Of a stretch of 64,000 bases of DNA, positions 24,488 to 34,438 are shown piece by piece. The DNA lies in assembly GCF_024199795.1 (NCBI RefSeq), contig NZ_JANADK010000001.1:6386001-6450000 (forward strand), given 5' to 3'. This DNA is from Bradyrhizobium sp. CCGB01. GTDB taxonomy: Bacteria; Pseudomonadota; Alphaproteobacteria; Rhizobiales; Xanthobacteraceae. The notes beneath the pieces were generated by a model, which did no database searches, was not told the DNA's origin, and saw only the letters and a program-made list of their open reading frames with translations. The number at the start of each line of letters is the position of its first letter. Position 1 is the stretch's first letter. The translations under genes were made by a program, and so were the position numbers.

Positions 24488-26887
24488 TCAAGCCGAGGCG
24501 CGCAGCCGCGGCCGGTCCAGCATCAACGCGACATCGGATGCGGGCCGCGGCTTGCTGAAAAAATAGCCCTGCGCCTGGGTGCAGCCCTCGCGCCGCAGCA
24601 GCTCGAGCTGCGCGTCGTTCTCGACGCCTTCCGCCGTGGTGACGATGCCGAGGCTGCGCCCGAGGCCGGTCACCGCGCGGATGATCGCCATGGAATCCTC
24701 GCGCGTCGCAAGCTCCGACACGAAGGAGCGGTCGATCTTGATCTTGTCGAACGGGAAGCTGCGCAGATAGCTCAGCGACGAATAGCCGGTGCCGAAATCG
24801 TCGAGCGAGATCCGCACGCCCATGGCGCGCAGCTCGTGCAGGGTGGTCAGCGTGGCCTCGCTGTTCTGGAGCAGCACCGATTCGGTGATCTCGAGCTCGA
24901 GGCGTCGTGCCGCGAGCCCGGAGGCTGTCAGCGCATCGGTCACGGATGCGATCAGGTTCGGGCTCTTGAACTGCATCGGCGACAGGTTGACGGCGACATC
25001 GACATCGTCCGGCCAGGTGGCGGCGTCACTGCAGGCGCTGCGCAGCACGAACTCGCCGAGCTGGACGATGAGGCCGGTCTCCTCGGCCAGCGGAATGAAG
25101 TTGATGGGGGCGATCAGGCCGCGCTGCGGATGGTTCCAGCGCAGCAGCGCCTCGAAGGCGACGACGCGACCGCTGGCGACGTCGCGGATCGGCTGATAGT
25201 ACGCCTCGAACTCGTCGCGCTGCACCGCCGCCCGCAGGTCCATCTCCAGCAGCCGCCGCGCCTGCGCGCGCGCATCCATGCCGGTCTCGAAGAATCGGTA
25301 GGTGCCGCGGCCGTCCGCCTTGGCGCGGTACAGCGCGAGGTCGGCGTTTTTCAACAGCTCGTCGGGATTGCTGCCGTCCTGCGGCGACAGCGAGATGCCG
25401 ATCGAGACGCCAATGACGATCTGGTGGTCCTCGATCTCGTAAGGCGCAGAGATGACCTCGACCAGGCGGCCGGCAAGGGACCTTGCCGCGGTTTCCTCCG
25501 ACCGTCCGATCTGGACCACGGCGAACTCGTCGCCTCCGAGCCGCGCCACGGTGTCGCTCTCGCCGACGGTGGCCTTCAGCCTGCGGCCGACCTCTTTGAG
25601 CAGCGCATCGCCGATGGGGTGGCCGAGCGAGTCGTTGATGTCCTTGAAGTGATCGAGATCGAGACAGAGCACCGCGATCTGATCGCCCGACTTCACCCGG
25701 CGCAGGCCCTGCTGGAGCTGCTCGTGGAACAGCACGCGGTTCGGCAGACTGGTCAGCGCGTCATGGCGCGCCATGTGCGAGATCTTGGCCTGCGCCTCCA
25801 GCCATTCGGTGATGTCCTCGAAGGTCGCGACCCAGCCGCCGCCCTGCATCGGCTGGTTGACGACGCGGATGGAGCGGCCGAACCGGGTCACAACCTGGCT
25901 GGTCGTGCGGCCCTCGCGCGCGTCGGCGACGAGGCGCGCGAAGAATTCGCCCGCATCCCCCTGCCACTGGCCCTTGGCCTGCTCCTCCCGTAGCACGTCG
26001 ACGAGCAGGCGGCCGGTGAGCAGAATGTCGGTACGGCCGAGCATCGCGGCGTAGCGCTCGTTGAAGAGCTGGATCTTGCCCTCGGCATCGAACATGCACA
26101 GCCCCTGCGACATGTTCTCGAGTGCAGTGTCCAGCACGACCTGCTGGCGTCCCAGTTCGCCCTTGGCGCGGCGGTCGAGCACAGCCGCCGCGAGCGCGAT
26201 CGCGATGATCGCGGCGGCGGCGCTGGCGGTGAGGATGGACAATGAAGCCGGCGGGATCGACAGGCCGCTGATGACGACCGCAGGATCCGGCGTCAGCTCC
26301 ACGGCGCCCATGGCAGTGAAATGATGTGAGACGATGGCCAGCGTCAGCAGCACCGTCGCGCCGAGCGCGCTAGCAAGGCTGTCGCGTCGCCCTGCAACGA
26401 CCATGGCAAGCGATCCAAGGACGATGCCGAGGACGATCGAGACCGTCACTGTGCCGGTCGTCCAGCCGATGCGCGCGGGAATCTCGAGCGCCATCATGCC
26501 GGTGTAATGCATGGCGGCAACGCCGGCACCGACGACGGCGCCACCAAGCGCAACCAGGATCCCCCGCGTCACCGACACCGAGATGCTCAGCCCGATGAAG
26601 GTGACCGCGATCGCGAAGATCAGCGACAGGATCGTCAACGGAATATTGTATGCGCCACCCGCTCCAGGCCCGTAAGCCTGCATCGCGATGAAATGGGTTG
26701 CCCAGATGCCGCCGCCGGCGACAACGGCATCGAGCGCGACCCACGATACGCGGGCTCCCCCGTTCGCCGCACGCGCGCGGTGGAACAGGCTGATCGCCGC
26801 TGCGCTGGCGAGCAGACACACCGCTCCGCCGAGTGCGACCAGACGCCAATCATGCTGATCCGTCAGGCAGTAAAGAACTTGATGCAT
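24488..26887 (-). CDS. MHYT-PAS-GGDEF-EAL cyclic-di-GMP signalling protein
   Basis: 799 residues. The N-terminal seven-helix MHYT sensor shows its repeated motif as THFIAM, MHYTGM and HHFTAM (about residues 65-200), thought to bind a metal and sense gases such as O2, CO or NO. A PAS-like segment follows (about 255-370). The diguanylate cyclase signature is intact (RLGGDEFAVVQ), as is the phosphodiesterase signature (AFEALLRWNHP) with DDFGTGYSSLSYL. Both enzymatic activities are therefore possible, and the net effect on c-di-GMP cannot be predicted. It likely tunes motility versus attachment. The promoter region holds AACCGG-N6-ACCGGTT (26939-26957), a possible operator. Confidence 0.93.
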   Translation of the reverse strand: MHQVLYCLTDQHDWRLVALGGAVCLLASAAAISLFHRARAANGGARVSWVALDAVVAGGGIWATHFIAMQAYGPGAGGAYNIPLTILSLIFAIAVTFIGLSISVSVTRGILVALGGAVVGAGVAAMHYTGMMALEIPARIGWTTGTVTVSIVLGIVLGSLAMVVAGRRDSLASALGATVLLTLAIVSHHFTAMGAVELTPDPAVVISGLSIPPASLSILTASAAAAIIAIALAAAVLDRRAKGELGRQQVVLDTALENMSQGLCMFDAEGKIQLFNERYAAMLGRTDILLTGRLLVDVLREEQAKGQWQGDAGEFFARLVADAREGRTTSQVVTRFGRSIRVVNQPMQGGGWVATFEDITEWLEAQAKISHMARHDALTSLPNRVLFHEQLQQGLRRVKSGDQIAVLCLDLDHFKDINDSLGHPIGDALLKEVGRRLKATVGESDTVARLGGDEFAVVQIGRSEETAARSLAGRLVEVISAPYEIEDHQIVIGVSIGISLSPQDGSNPDELLKNADLALYRAKADGRGTYRFFETGMDARAQARRLLEMDLRAAVQRDEFEAYYQPIRDVASGRVVAFEALLRWNHPQRGLIAPINFIPLAEETGLIVQLGEFVLRSACSDAATWPDDVDVAVNLSPMQFKSPNLIASVTDALTASGLAARRLELEITESVLLQNSEATLTTLHELRAMGVRISLDDFGTGYSSLSYLRSFPFDKIKIDRSFVSELATREDSMAIIRAVTGLGRSLGIVTTAEGVENDAQLELLRREGCTQAQGYFFSKPRPASDVALMLDRPRLRASA

Positions 26888-27006
26888 TGCCGGCCCCTAT
26901 TCCAACCGCACTAGAACCGGCAGAGATGGACAGTCGGTAACCGGCTATGTACCGGTTCCAGTAATGGTGAACAGGGAATGTGTGGGATCGCTCACATTGA
27001 GTCCCC

Positions 27007-28419
27007 TCACGCCTTCGCGTCATCAGCTGCATATGAGCCGAGGCCGATCACGGCGGCGGCGAGCAGCAGGACGGCCGCCGATATGATTAGCGACTGGTGA
27101 AGGCCCATCATGAAGGCACTGTCCGAGGCCACCAGCGAGCCGAACAGCGCGACGCCGAGCACGCTGCCGGTCTGCCGCGTCGCGTTCAGGACGCCGGCGG
27201 CGATGCCGGAGCGCGCCTTGTCGACGCTGCCGAGCAAGGTGGAGGTCAGCGGCGGCACCAGCAGGCCAAGTCCACCGCTGATCGCGATCATCTGCGCAAA
27301 GATCGCGAAGTAGCTGGTCCCGGCTTCGATCCAGAGCAGGCCGAGACAACCGAGCGCCGAGATGCAGGCGCCGACCACGATGGTCGGGCACGAGCCGATG
27401 CGTTCGGCCAGACGCGGCGCCAGCAAATTGACCGGCAGCACCGCACCCATCATTGGCACGAAGGCGAGCCCGGTCCACCATGCCGACAGCCCGTTGATCC
27501 TCTGGAAATACAGGCTCAGCACGAAGATCAGGCCGTAGATCGCGACGTTGACGAGGAGACCGACGATCGTGGTCAGGGTAAACAGGCGGTGACTGAACAG
27601 CGACAGCGGCAGCATCGGCTGCGCGGTGCGGCTCTCGCGCCAGACGAAGAGCACCGCCAACGCGGCTGAGGCAACGAAGGCCGCGATCACGGCTGGATGA
27701 CTCCAGCCGAGCGAGCCACCCTCGATGATCGCGCCGGCGAGCGCGCCCAGCGCACCGATCGCAGCGATCTGGCCGGGCAGATCGATCTCGCGCGAGCGTG
27801 CCCGCGTGGTCTCGCTGGCGTAGCGCCAGCTCAGCCACAGGCCGGCAAGACCGATCGGCAGATTGACCAGGAAGATCGCGCGCCAGCTAACCAGCGTGAT
27901 CAGCGCGCCGCCGACGAAGGGACCGGCCGTAAGTGCCAGGCTCGCGCCGGCGGCCCAGACCGCCACGGCGCGGCCGCGCTCGCGGTCGTCGGCATAGGCA
28001 TGATTGAGCAGCGCCAGCGAATTCGGCACCAGGATTGCCGCCGCCAGCCCCTGGACCAGCCGCGCTGCGATCAGCACGGCCGCATCGGGGGACAATGCGC
28101 AGGCGAGCGAGGCCGCGGTGAAGATGGCGAACCCCGCCATGAAGATGCGCTTGGCGCCGATGCGGTCGCCGAGCGCACCGGCGGTCAGAATGAAAGCGGC
28201 AAAGGCGATGGTGTAGGCGCTGACCACCCATTGCAGCTCGGCGACGCCGCCGCCGAGCGTTTTGCCCATCGCATCCAGCGCGGTGTTGACGATGGTGACG
28301 TCGAGTTGCACCACGCCATAGCCGAGGCTCATCGCGGCAAGCGTGAGGGAGGTCGCAAGGCGCGAGCCGGCACGCGGCGCGCCGGCTAGCGTTTCATATT
28401 TGATGGTACTCGCTCGCAT
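27007..28419 (-). CDS. MFS efflux transporter, 14-TM DHA2 (EmrB/QacA) type
   Basis: 470 residues from the ATG at 28419, which has GAGGTGG 6 nt upstream; an upstream ATG at 28485 lacks such a site. About 14 hydrophobic segments. The motif LDVTIVNTALDAM in TM1 is the DHA2 signature D1, and GALGDRIGAKRIF is the MFS motif A. These proteins export drugs or metabolites with proton influx. The substrate is not predictable. No dedicated regulator gene is adjacent. Confidence 0.9.
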   Translation of the reverse strand: MRASTIKYETLAGAPRAGSRLATSLTLAAMSLGYGVVQLDVTIVNTALDAMGKTLGGGVAELQWVVSAYTIAFAAFILTAGALGDRIGAKRIFMAGFAIFTAASLACALSPDAAVLIAARLVQGLAAAILVPNSLALLNHAYADDRERGRAVAVWAAGASLALTAGPFVGGALITLVSWRAIFLVNLPIGLAGLWLSWRYASETTRARSREIDLPGQIAAIGALGALAGAIIEGGSLGWSHPAVIAAFVASAALAVLFVWRESRTAQPMLPLSLFSHRLFTLTTIVGLLVNVAIYGLIFVLSLYFQRINGLSAWWTGLAFVPMMGAVLPVNLLAPRLAERIGSCPTIVVGACISALGCLGLLWIEAGTSYFAIFAQMIAISGGLGLLVPPLTSTLLGSVDKARSGIAAGVLNATRQTGSVLGVALFGSLVASDSAFMMGLHQSLIISAAVLLLAAAVIGLGSYAADDAKA

Positions 28420-28534
28420 GCTGCCACCTCGGTTTGCAGCCCCATGCGAAACATACGCCTTCAGCCCGCCATCATGCTTCGACAATGACCGAATGATGGA
28501 TGTGCGTTTGCCGGTCTCACCACATCCGCGGTGT

Positions 28535-28558
28535 CATCGCCCGCGCAGGTGGGCGATG
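28535..28558. repeat. Half-length intergenic palindrome
   Basis: CATCGCCC-N8-GGGCGATG. It matches the left arm of the longer repeat at 32679-32781 (TCATCGCCCG...CGGGCGATCCAG), so it is a truncated relative. Confidence 0.6.
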
Positions 28559-28602
28559 CTGCAGGAACAGAAGTCCTGCGCGTACCTTCCCGGCTGCGCC
28601 CG

Positions 28603-29109
28603 CTAGCTTGCCGCGCGCAGGTTCACCTTGCTCTCGGCGAGCGTGGTCAGCTTCTTGTCGGTCGCCTTCTCTTCTTCCAGCGTCTTGGCGAGCACGGTGG
28701 CGCAGTCGTTGCGGCCGAGTTGCTTGGCCCAGGCGATCAGGCTGCCGTAGCGCACGATCTCGTAATGCTCCGCGGCCTGCGCCGCGTTGATCAGCGCGGC
28801 GTCCAGCACCGCCTTGTCGGCGACTTCGCCGGCGGTCTCGTCGGCTTCCTCGATGATGCCGTCGATGGCCGGGCAGTCGACCGCCTTCACCTGCGCGCCG
28901 TGCATCCTGAACACTTCCTCGAGGCGCGCGACGTGCTGCTTGGTTTCCTCGAGGTGCGTCAAAAAGCCCTGCTTCAACTGCGGATCGGTGGCCTTATCTG
29001 CCATTTTCGGCAGCGCCTTGGTGAGCTGCTGCTCGGCATAATAGATGTCCTGAAGCTGATGCACGAACAGGTCGTTCATGGTCTTGATGTCTTTTGTGAA
29101 CAGTCCCAT
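28603..29109 (-). CDS. DUF892 ferritin-like stress protein (YciF family)
   Basis: 168 residues. The all-helical YciE/YciF fold begins NDLFVHQLQDIYYAEQQLTKALP. Glutamates and histidines on the four helices (E26, EETKQH, AAEHYE) make a ferritin-like di-metal site. YciF relatives are classic general-stress proteins. An EcfG-type promoter can be read about 90 bp upstream, in keeping with that. Confidence 0.92.
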   Translation of the reverse strand: MGLFTKDIKTMNDLFVHQLQDIYYAEQQLTKALPKMADKATDPQLKQGFLTHLEETKQHVARLEEVFRMHGAQVKAVDCPAIDGIIEEADETAGEVADKAVLDAALINAAQAAEHYEIVRYGSLIAWAKQLGRNDCATVLAKTLEEEKATDKKLTTLAESKVNLRAAS

Positions 29110-29534
29110 CGTTCCGATCCTCTCGGTTTCGGGAACACGGAGGCGTCGGCTTGCACGAAAAGCCGATTATTCCGCCATGTTCGATTGCTGATGGAGCGCT
29201 AACCAGCGCATTGCACCGACGTTCCAAAAAACCCGTATTGCTTGCGTTGGAACAATGCCGATCGCGATCGGATACGAAACCATGTCAACACACGGACGCG
29301 CGATCCGGGCAGGTGCCTCGACTCATATGCTTAACGCGCGGCCGATATGAACCAGATATGACAAAAGCGGCCGGTCCGACGCAGAACCTATCCTTGTCAA
29401 GGGCTGCACAAGTCGCTGTTTTTGCCTTAAATGAGCTACATCATGCCTAGCGATCGAAGCCCATTTCGGGCAGTGATCGCGCCCGACCGGCCAATGTCTG
29501 GCCTGGTCGGTCTTGCCCCCCGCCGGGAGGATGA
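29110..29534. other. Divergent intergenic region
   Basis: 425 bp between the DUF892 gene (-) and the YbhN-like gene (+). It holds the EcfG-like promoter on the left. On the right (29473-29512) is an imperfect GC hairpin around GCCCGACCGGCCA. No coding frame or RNA gene is recognised. Confidence 0.5.
29201..29225 (-). promoter_or_regulatory. EcfG-like general stress promoter of the DUF892 gene
   Basis: Minus strand GGAAC-N16-GGTT. The alphaproteobacterial general stress sigma factor EcfG prefers GGAAC-N16/17-CGTT, so one base differs. It ends about 92 bp before the start codon. Confidence 0.5.
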
Positions 29535-30617
29535 ATGCACGGACTGCTGCCCGCGCTGAAACGCGGCTTCAAGAGATGGATCGGCTGGCGACGGCTCGGC
29601 GTTGCTGCGAGCGTCTTCATCATCGCCTTCGCGATCACGACGCTTGTGCGCACTCTCAAGGACATCGATACCGGCGTCATCCTGACCGCGTTGACCGAGA
29701 TTCCCCGCGGCAATATCGGGCTGGCGGCGATCTGCGTCGTCTTCGCGTTCTGTACGCTGACCTTTTACGATTATTTTGCACTGCGAACGATCGGCAAGAA
29801 GCATGTGCCCTATCGCATCGCAGCACTCTCCAGCTTCACGTCCTATTCGATCGGCCACAACATCGGCGCCACCGTCTTTACCGGCGGCGCGATCCGTTTC
29901 CGGATCTATTCGGACTACGGGCTGAACGCGATCGACGTCGCGAAAATCTGCTTCCTGTCCGGCCTGACCTTCTGGCTCGGTAACATCTTCGTGCTCTCGA
30001 TCGGCATGGTCATCCATCCGGATGCCGCCTCGTCGATGGATCAACTGCCGTCGTCGATCAACCGGCTGATCGGGCTCGGCGGCCTCGCCTCGATCGGCGC
30101 CTATCTGGTCTGGCTCTGCATGGGCGAGAAGCGCCGCGAACTCGGCCAGAAGGGCTGGAAGGTCGTGCTGCCCTCGGCGCCGCTGACGCTGGTCCAGATC
30201 CTGATCGGCGTGGTCGATCTCGGCTTCTGCGCAACGGCGATGTACCTGCTGATGCCAGCCAATCCGCCGATCGATTTCATGTCGCTGGCGGTGGTGTTCA
30301 TCCTGGCGACGCTGATCGGTTTTGCCAGCCACGCGCCCGGCTCGATCGGCGTGTTCGATGTCGCCATGCTGGTCGCGCTGCCCGAATTCGGCCGCGAGCA
30401 GCTTCTGGCGACCCTGCTGGTCTTCCGCATCCTCTATTTCGTGATCCCGTTCGGCCTCGCCATCTCCATCATGGGCGCGCGCGAGCTGTGGATGAACGTG
30501 GTCCAGCCCTGGCAGGAACGGCGGCGGCTGGCCGAGGCCTGCGCCCAGGCCAACCTGCCCAAGCAGGTGGCAGCGATGGAGCGCGAGCGATCATTGCGGC
30601 AGGCCAGCAAGCGTTAA
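29535..30617 (+). CDS. YbhN/UPF0104 family membrane protein (LPG-synthase TM-like)
   Basis: 360 residues with seven or eight hydrophobic helices, matching the flippase-like part of lysylphosphatidylglycerol synthases (UPF0104). SIGHNIGATVFTGGAIRFRIY and SHAPGSIGVFDVAML are the conserved blocks. No catalytic MprF aminoacyl-transferase domain is present. It may move a lipid or isoprenoid-linked substrate across the inner membrane. GGGAGG 4 nt upstream is the ribosome binding site. The SGNH hydrolase gene follows 80 bp later on the same strand. Confidence 0.85.
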   Translation: MHGLLPALKRGFKRWIGWRRLGVAASVFIIAFAITTLVRTLKDIDTGVILTALTEIPRGNIGLAAICVVFAFCTLTFYDYFALRTIGKKHVPYRIAALSSFTSYSIGHNIGATVFTGGAIRFRIYSDYGLNAIDVAKICFLSGLTFWLGNIFVLSIGMVIHPDAASSMDQLPSSINRLIGLGGLASIGAYLVWLCMGEKRRELGQKGWKVVLPSAPLTLVQILIGVVDLGFCATAMYLLMPANPPIDFMSLAVVFILATLIGFASHAPGSIGVFDVAMLVALPEFGREQLLATLLVFRILYFVIPFGLAISIMGARELWMNVVQPWQERRRLAEACAQANLPKQVAAMERERSLRQASKR

Positions 30618-30697
30618 AGCGGGTCAGACTAAGGTTGCGGACGGGGCAGCGATCCTCTCTTATTTCCGCCTCAACTTTGCCGTTGAACACGCGGGCC

Positions 30698-32653
30698 ATG
30701 ATCCCTTTTTCCTTTCGTACCTTCGCCGCAGGCCTCGTGCTGCTTGCCGGCATTCTGACGTCTTTGCCGCCCGAGCGCGCCGCCGCGCAGGACGCCGGCG
30801 CGATGCAAATATCCTGGGAGGTGCGCAACCGCTTCCGCCTGTTCCGCGAGGAGCGCGACTTCCTGCTCCACGTCGAGAACGCACGTAACCGCAGCATCCT
30901 CGCCGCCGAGCAGTCGCTGGAGCTCCAGAGCGAGGGCCGCGGCTGGGCCCGCAACATGGTCAACCGGCTCTGCATTGACCTCCAGGGCCGCGTCAACCAG
31001 CCCTGCACCCGCGACAACGTCAAAGAGAACTACCTCACCCCGACCGATCACCCGGTGACCGTGCGCCTGGCCGGCGCGGTGCCGGTCGGCGCCACCTGCG
31101 CCTGGTCGTTCGACGACGGCGACGGGCCGCAGACCTCGACTTTCGATTGCGCCGAGCCGATCAATCTGCGGGTTCGCTACGGCAAGCAGACGGTCGCGAG
31201 CGTCGACGTCTCCTCCGGTTCCGACCCGACCCAGCGCGTCCAGACCGAGATCCAGGTCCGCGACATCTTCGTTGCGGGCCTCGGGGACAGCATCGCCTCC
31301 GGCGAAGGCAATCCGGACCGGCCGCTGCCGTTGTCGGACGAAGGATTCTGCTTCCGCTCCTATCTCGGTACTGCCGCCGGCGGCCAATATTACCGGCCGA
31401 GCCGGGCCGGCTATAAAGGCGGCCGCGCCTGCGAGGCGCCGGATACGCTCGCCAACTGGCAGCGCTACAGCGCGCTCTGGTTCAATTCGCCCTGCCATCG
31501 TTCGCTCTACAGCTACCAGGCCCGCACCGCGCTGGCGCTCGCGGTGCGCTACACCCACATCGCGGTGACCTTTCTGCCGCTCGCCTGCACCGGCGCCAGC
31601 ATCGGCGACGGCCTCCTGGGCTCGCAGCGCGCCCGCGAATGCCCGCCCGGCAAGACCGGCGTCTGCAACACCAGCGTGAACGCCCAGGTCGCCGAGCTGC
31701 GCGAGGCGCTCACCGCCGCCAGGAAGCGGCAGCCCGACCGCACGCTCGACCTCGTGCTGCTCTCGGTCGGCGCCAACGACGTCTACTTCTCCGGCCTCGT
31801 CGCCGACGTCATCGTCGACACCGCGACCGAGCGCGCGCTGTTCCGCCGCTCCGGCGTGATGGCGAGCGTCGACGATTCCCGCGATGCGCTGGCACGCGAG
31901 CTGCCGCAGAATTTCGTCAAGTTGCGCGAGGCGCTGAAGCCGCTGGTCGGAGGCGACCTCTCGCACGTGGTCTACGTGTCCTACGCCAATCCCGCGCTCG
32001 CCGATGGCGGCGTGCCCTGCCGCGGCGGCCGCGCCGGGTTCGACATCCATCCGTCCTTCAACGCCGATCCGCAGCGCCTCGCCCGCGTCTCGACCTTCGT
32101 CGACACCGAATTCCTGCCGCAACTGAAGGGGCTCGCCACCTGCACGCGGGGCGCGCTGTGCCGCGATCCCGAAGCCGACCGCATGACCTTCGTGGACTCG
32201 CACCAGGCAGCGTTCGCCGACCACGGTTTTTGCGCGCATTCGGGGAACGATCCCGAATTCGATCGCACCTGCTTCGCCGAGAACGGCCAGAGCTTCAATC
32301 CCGATATCGTGAGCGCGGCGAGCCAGCCGATGCTGTGCGGCCGCGGTGCATCGGAGTATCGCGCCTACCTGCCGCGCGCACGCTGGATCCGCGATGCGAA
32401 TGACAGCTATTTCGCCGCGATGACCTATCCGCAAGGCCTGCCGGCGGCGAGCCAGCCAACCGACATCCACGATGCCACCTGGGGCGTGCTCTCCGCCGTC
32501 TATGGCGGCGCCGTGCATCCGAGCGCGGAGGGTCACGCCGCGATGGCGGATGCCACTCTGCCGGCTGCGAGCAGCGTGCTCGGATTGGACGCGGTGCCGC
32601 CGGGCGTCACGCGCAGTCTTCTCGCGCCGCTGTTGCCGGGCGCGCAGCAGTAG
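30698..32653 (+). CDS. Secreted SGNH/GDSL hydrolase
   Basis: 651 residues from the ATG at 30698; the open frame extends upstream but lacks a sensible start. A Sec signal peptide is clear (FAAGLVLLAGILTSLPPERAAA, cut after about residue 32). A beta-rich N-terminal part of ~190 residues is followed by the SGNH domain. Block I is VAGLGDSIASGEGNPDRP, block III SVGANDVYFSG and block V HPSAEGHAAM with the catalytic histidine. The cysteine pairs suggest disulfides. Likely a periplasmic or secreted esterase of lipids or acylated polysaccharides. The substrate is unknown. It may share a transcript with the membrane protein before it. Confidence 0.88.
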   Translation: MIPFSFRTFAAGLVLLAGILTSLPPERAAAQDAGAMQISWEVRNRFRLFREERDFLLHVENARNRSILAAEQSLELQSEGRGWARNMVNRLCIDLQGRVNQPCTRDNVKENYLTPTDHPVTVRLAGAVPVGATCAWSFDDGDGPQTSTFDCAEPINLRVRYGKQTVASVDVSSGSDPTQRVQTEIQVRDIFVAGLGDSIASGEGNPDRPLPLSDEGFCFRSYLGTAAGGQYYRPSRAGYKGGRACEAPDTLANWQRYSALWFNSPCHRSLYSYQARTALALAVRYTHIAVTFLPLACTGASIGDGLLGSQRARECPPGKTGVCNTSVNAQVAELREALTAARKRQPDRTLDLVLLSVGANDVYFSGLVADVIVDTATERALFRRSGVMASVDDSRDALARELPQNFVKLREALKPLVGGDLSHVVYVSYANPALADGGVPCRGGRAGFDIHPSFNADPQRLARVSTFVDTEFLPQLKGLATCTRGALCRDPEADRMTFVDSHQAAFADHGFCAHSGNDPEFDRTCFAENGQSFNPDIVSAASQPMLCGRGASEYRAYLPRARWIRDANDSYFAAMTYPQGLPAASQPTDIHDATWGVLSAVYGGAVHPSAEGHAAMADATLPAASSVLGLDAVPPGVTRSLLAPLLPGAQQ

Positions 32654-32678
32654 CACGACGCTGCTCCCACACATTCGG

Positions 32679-32781
32679 TGTCATCGCCCGACTTGATCGG
32701 GCGATCCAGTACGCCGTGACGGCGATGATTGAATCGAGAGGCCGCGGCGTACTGGATTCCCCGCTTTCGCGGGGAATGACA
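32679..32781. repeat. Intergenic palindrome of the TGTCATCGCCCGACTTG class
   Basis: TGTCATCGCCCG...CGGGCGATCCAGTACGCCG is answered by CGGCGTACTGGATTCCCCGC...GCGGGGAATGACA. It is a composite of small hairpins and a common genomic repeat. The rest of the 318-bp gap (32654-32971) holds nothing else I can name besides the GGAGG of the next gene. Confidence 0.8.
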
Positions 32782-32971
32782 GTGGAGCGCTTGGCACAAT
32801 CTCGCGCATCACCATCGCACATTCGCGTCACCGCACTATCGTTCCCTCCACCTGCCGTTCCATCAATCCAAAAACGGCATCGATCGATACTGCCTTGAAC
32901 TTGGACACTTTGCCGCGCGCGCCTCTAGGAGTCGCCGTGAGGAAACATTTCGAGTTCTAAGGAGGCGCGTG

Positions 32972-34312
32972 ATGAGCGCAGTGGTGTCCGCAGCGGACGT
33001 GAGAAGGTCTCGCGTCAGGCTGTTCATCGTGACCATGTTGTTCCTGGTCACCACCGTCAATTATGCCGACCGCGCCACGCTGTCGATCGCGGGCCCCGCG
33101 CTCTCCAAGGAGCTGCATCTCGATCCCGTCGCCATGGGTTGGATCTTCTCGGCTTTCGGCTGGTCCTATGTCGTGGCGCAGGTGCCGGGCGGCTGGCTGC
33201 TCGACCGTTACGGCTCGCGCCTCGTCTATGCCTTCAGCATTATCATCTGGTCGCTGTTCACGCTGATGCAGGGCTGGGTCGGCTTCCTCAGCGCCGGCGC
33301 TGCCATCACCGTGCTGTTCGCGCTTCGCCTCCTTGTCGGCGTCGCTGAAGCACCTTCCTTTCCCGCCAACGCCCGCATCGTCGCGGCCTGGTTTCCCGGC
33401 AATGAGCGCGGCACGGCCTCGGCGTTCTTCAATTCGGGGCAGTATTTCGCGACCGTGATCTTCGCGCCGCTGATGGGCTGGATCGCGCACGATTACGGCT
33501 GGCGCTACGTGTTCTTCGTGATGGGCGCGCTCGGCGTCGTCATGGGCCTCGTCTGGATCAAGACCGTCTATGGTCCGAAGGAGCACCCCGGCATCAACGA
33601 GGCCGAGTTCGACTACATCAAGGAAGGCGGCGCGCTGGTCGACCTCGACGCGCCCAAGGACGAGCGCGCGCCGGACTCCGGCCCGAGATGGGACCACATC
33701 CGCCAGCTGCTCTCCAATCGCATGATGCTCGGCGTCTATCTCGGCCAGTACTGCATCAACACGCTGACCTATTTCTTCCTGACCTGGTTTCCGGTCTACC
33801 TCGTCAAGGAGCGCGGCCTGTCGATCCTGCAAGCCGGCTTCGTCGCGACGCTGCCGGCGCTGTGCGGCTTCATCGGCGGCGTGCTCGGCGGCGTCATCTC
33901 CGACGCCATCCTGCGCAAGACCGGCTCGCTGACCATGGCGCGCAAGATCCCGATCGTCGGCGGTATGCTGCTGTCGATGTCGATCATCGCCTGCAACTAT
34001 GTCGACGGACAGGCGCTGGTGGTCGGCTTCATGGCGCTCGCCTTCTTCGGCAAGGGCATCGGCGCACTCGGCTGGGCGGTCGTCTCCGACACCTCGCCCA
34101 AGGAAGCCGGCGGCGTCTCCGGCGGCCTTTTCAACACCTTCGGCAACCTCTCCTCGATCTCTACCCCGATCGTGATCGGCTACATCCTGGCGGCCACCGG
34201 CTCCTTCAACGGCGCGCTGGTGTTCGTCGGTGCCAACGCGCTGGTAGCCGCATTCGCCTATCTCGTGATCGTCGGCAAGATCGAGCGGGTGGTGCTCAAA
34301 CGTTCCTCCTGA
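32972..34312 (+). CDS. MFS sugar-acid transporter (anion:cation symporter family)
   Basis: 446 residues, 12 hydrophobic segments. NYADRATLSIAGPALSKEL, the LLDRYGSR motif A and GVAEAPSFPANARIVAAWFP are those of the ACS family that imports glucarate, galactarate, galactonate or hexuronates. GGAGG lies 6 nt before the ATG at 32972; a GTG one codon earlier is too close. It stands first in a sugar-acid locus (LysR, kdgD, gudD, semialdehyde dehydrogenase, garD), so D-glucarate/galactarate is the most likely substrate. Its own terminator follows. Confidence 0.9.
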   Translation: MSAVVSAADVRRSRVRLFIVTMLFLVTTVNYADRATLSIAGPALSKELHLDPVAMGWIFSAFGWSYVVAQVPGGWLLDRYGSRLVYAFSIIIWSLFTLMQGWVGFLSAGAAITVLFALRLLVGVAEAPSFPANARIVAAWFPGNERGTASAFFNSGQYFATVIFAPLMGWIAHDYGWRYVFFVMGALGVVMGLVWIKTVYGPKEHPGINEAEFDYIKEGGALVDLDAPKDERAPDSGPRWDHIRQLLSNRMMLGVYLGQYCINTLTYFFLTWFPVYLVKERGLSILQAGFVATLPALCGFIGGVLGGVISDAILRKTGSLTMARKIPIVGGMLLSMSIIACNYVDGQALVVGFMALAFFGKGIGALGWAVVSDTSPKEAGGVSGGLFNTFGNLSSISTPIVIGYILAATGSFNGALVFVGANALVAAFAYLVIVGKIERVVLKRSS

Positions 34313-34347
34313 GCGCTCCGAGTGATCGGAGTGGGACAGGCAACTCA

Positions 34348-34379
34348 ACGGCGGCTTCTTCAGCCGCCGTCTTTGTTTT
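34348..34379 (+). terminator. Terminator after the sugar-acid transporter gene
   Basis: ACGGCGGCT-TCTTC-AGCCGCCGT is followed by CTTTGTTTT. It separates the transporter transcript from the LysR gene. Confidence 0.9.
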
Positions 34380-34438
34380 GGGGGTGATCGATGCTAGAAG
34401 TGCCGGGGAAACGCCTTATCCATCTAAGGCATGTATCG

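Noticed and set aside
30671..32674. A 667-codon minus-strand frame opposite the SGNH hydrolase
   Set aside because: The plus strand shows a signal peptide and all SGNH blocks. The minus frame shows none and is arginine/alanine-rich shadow sequence.
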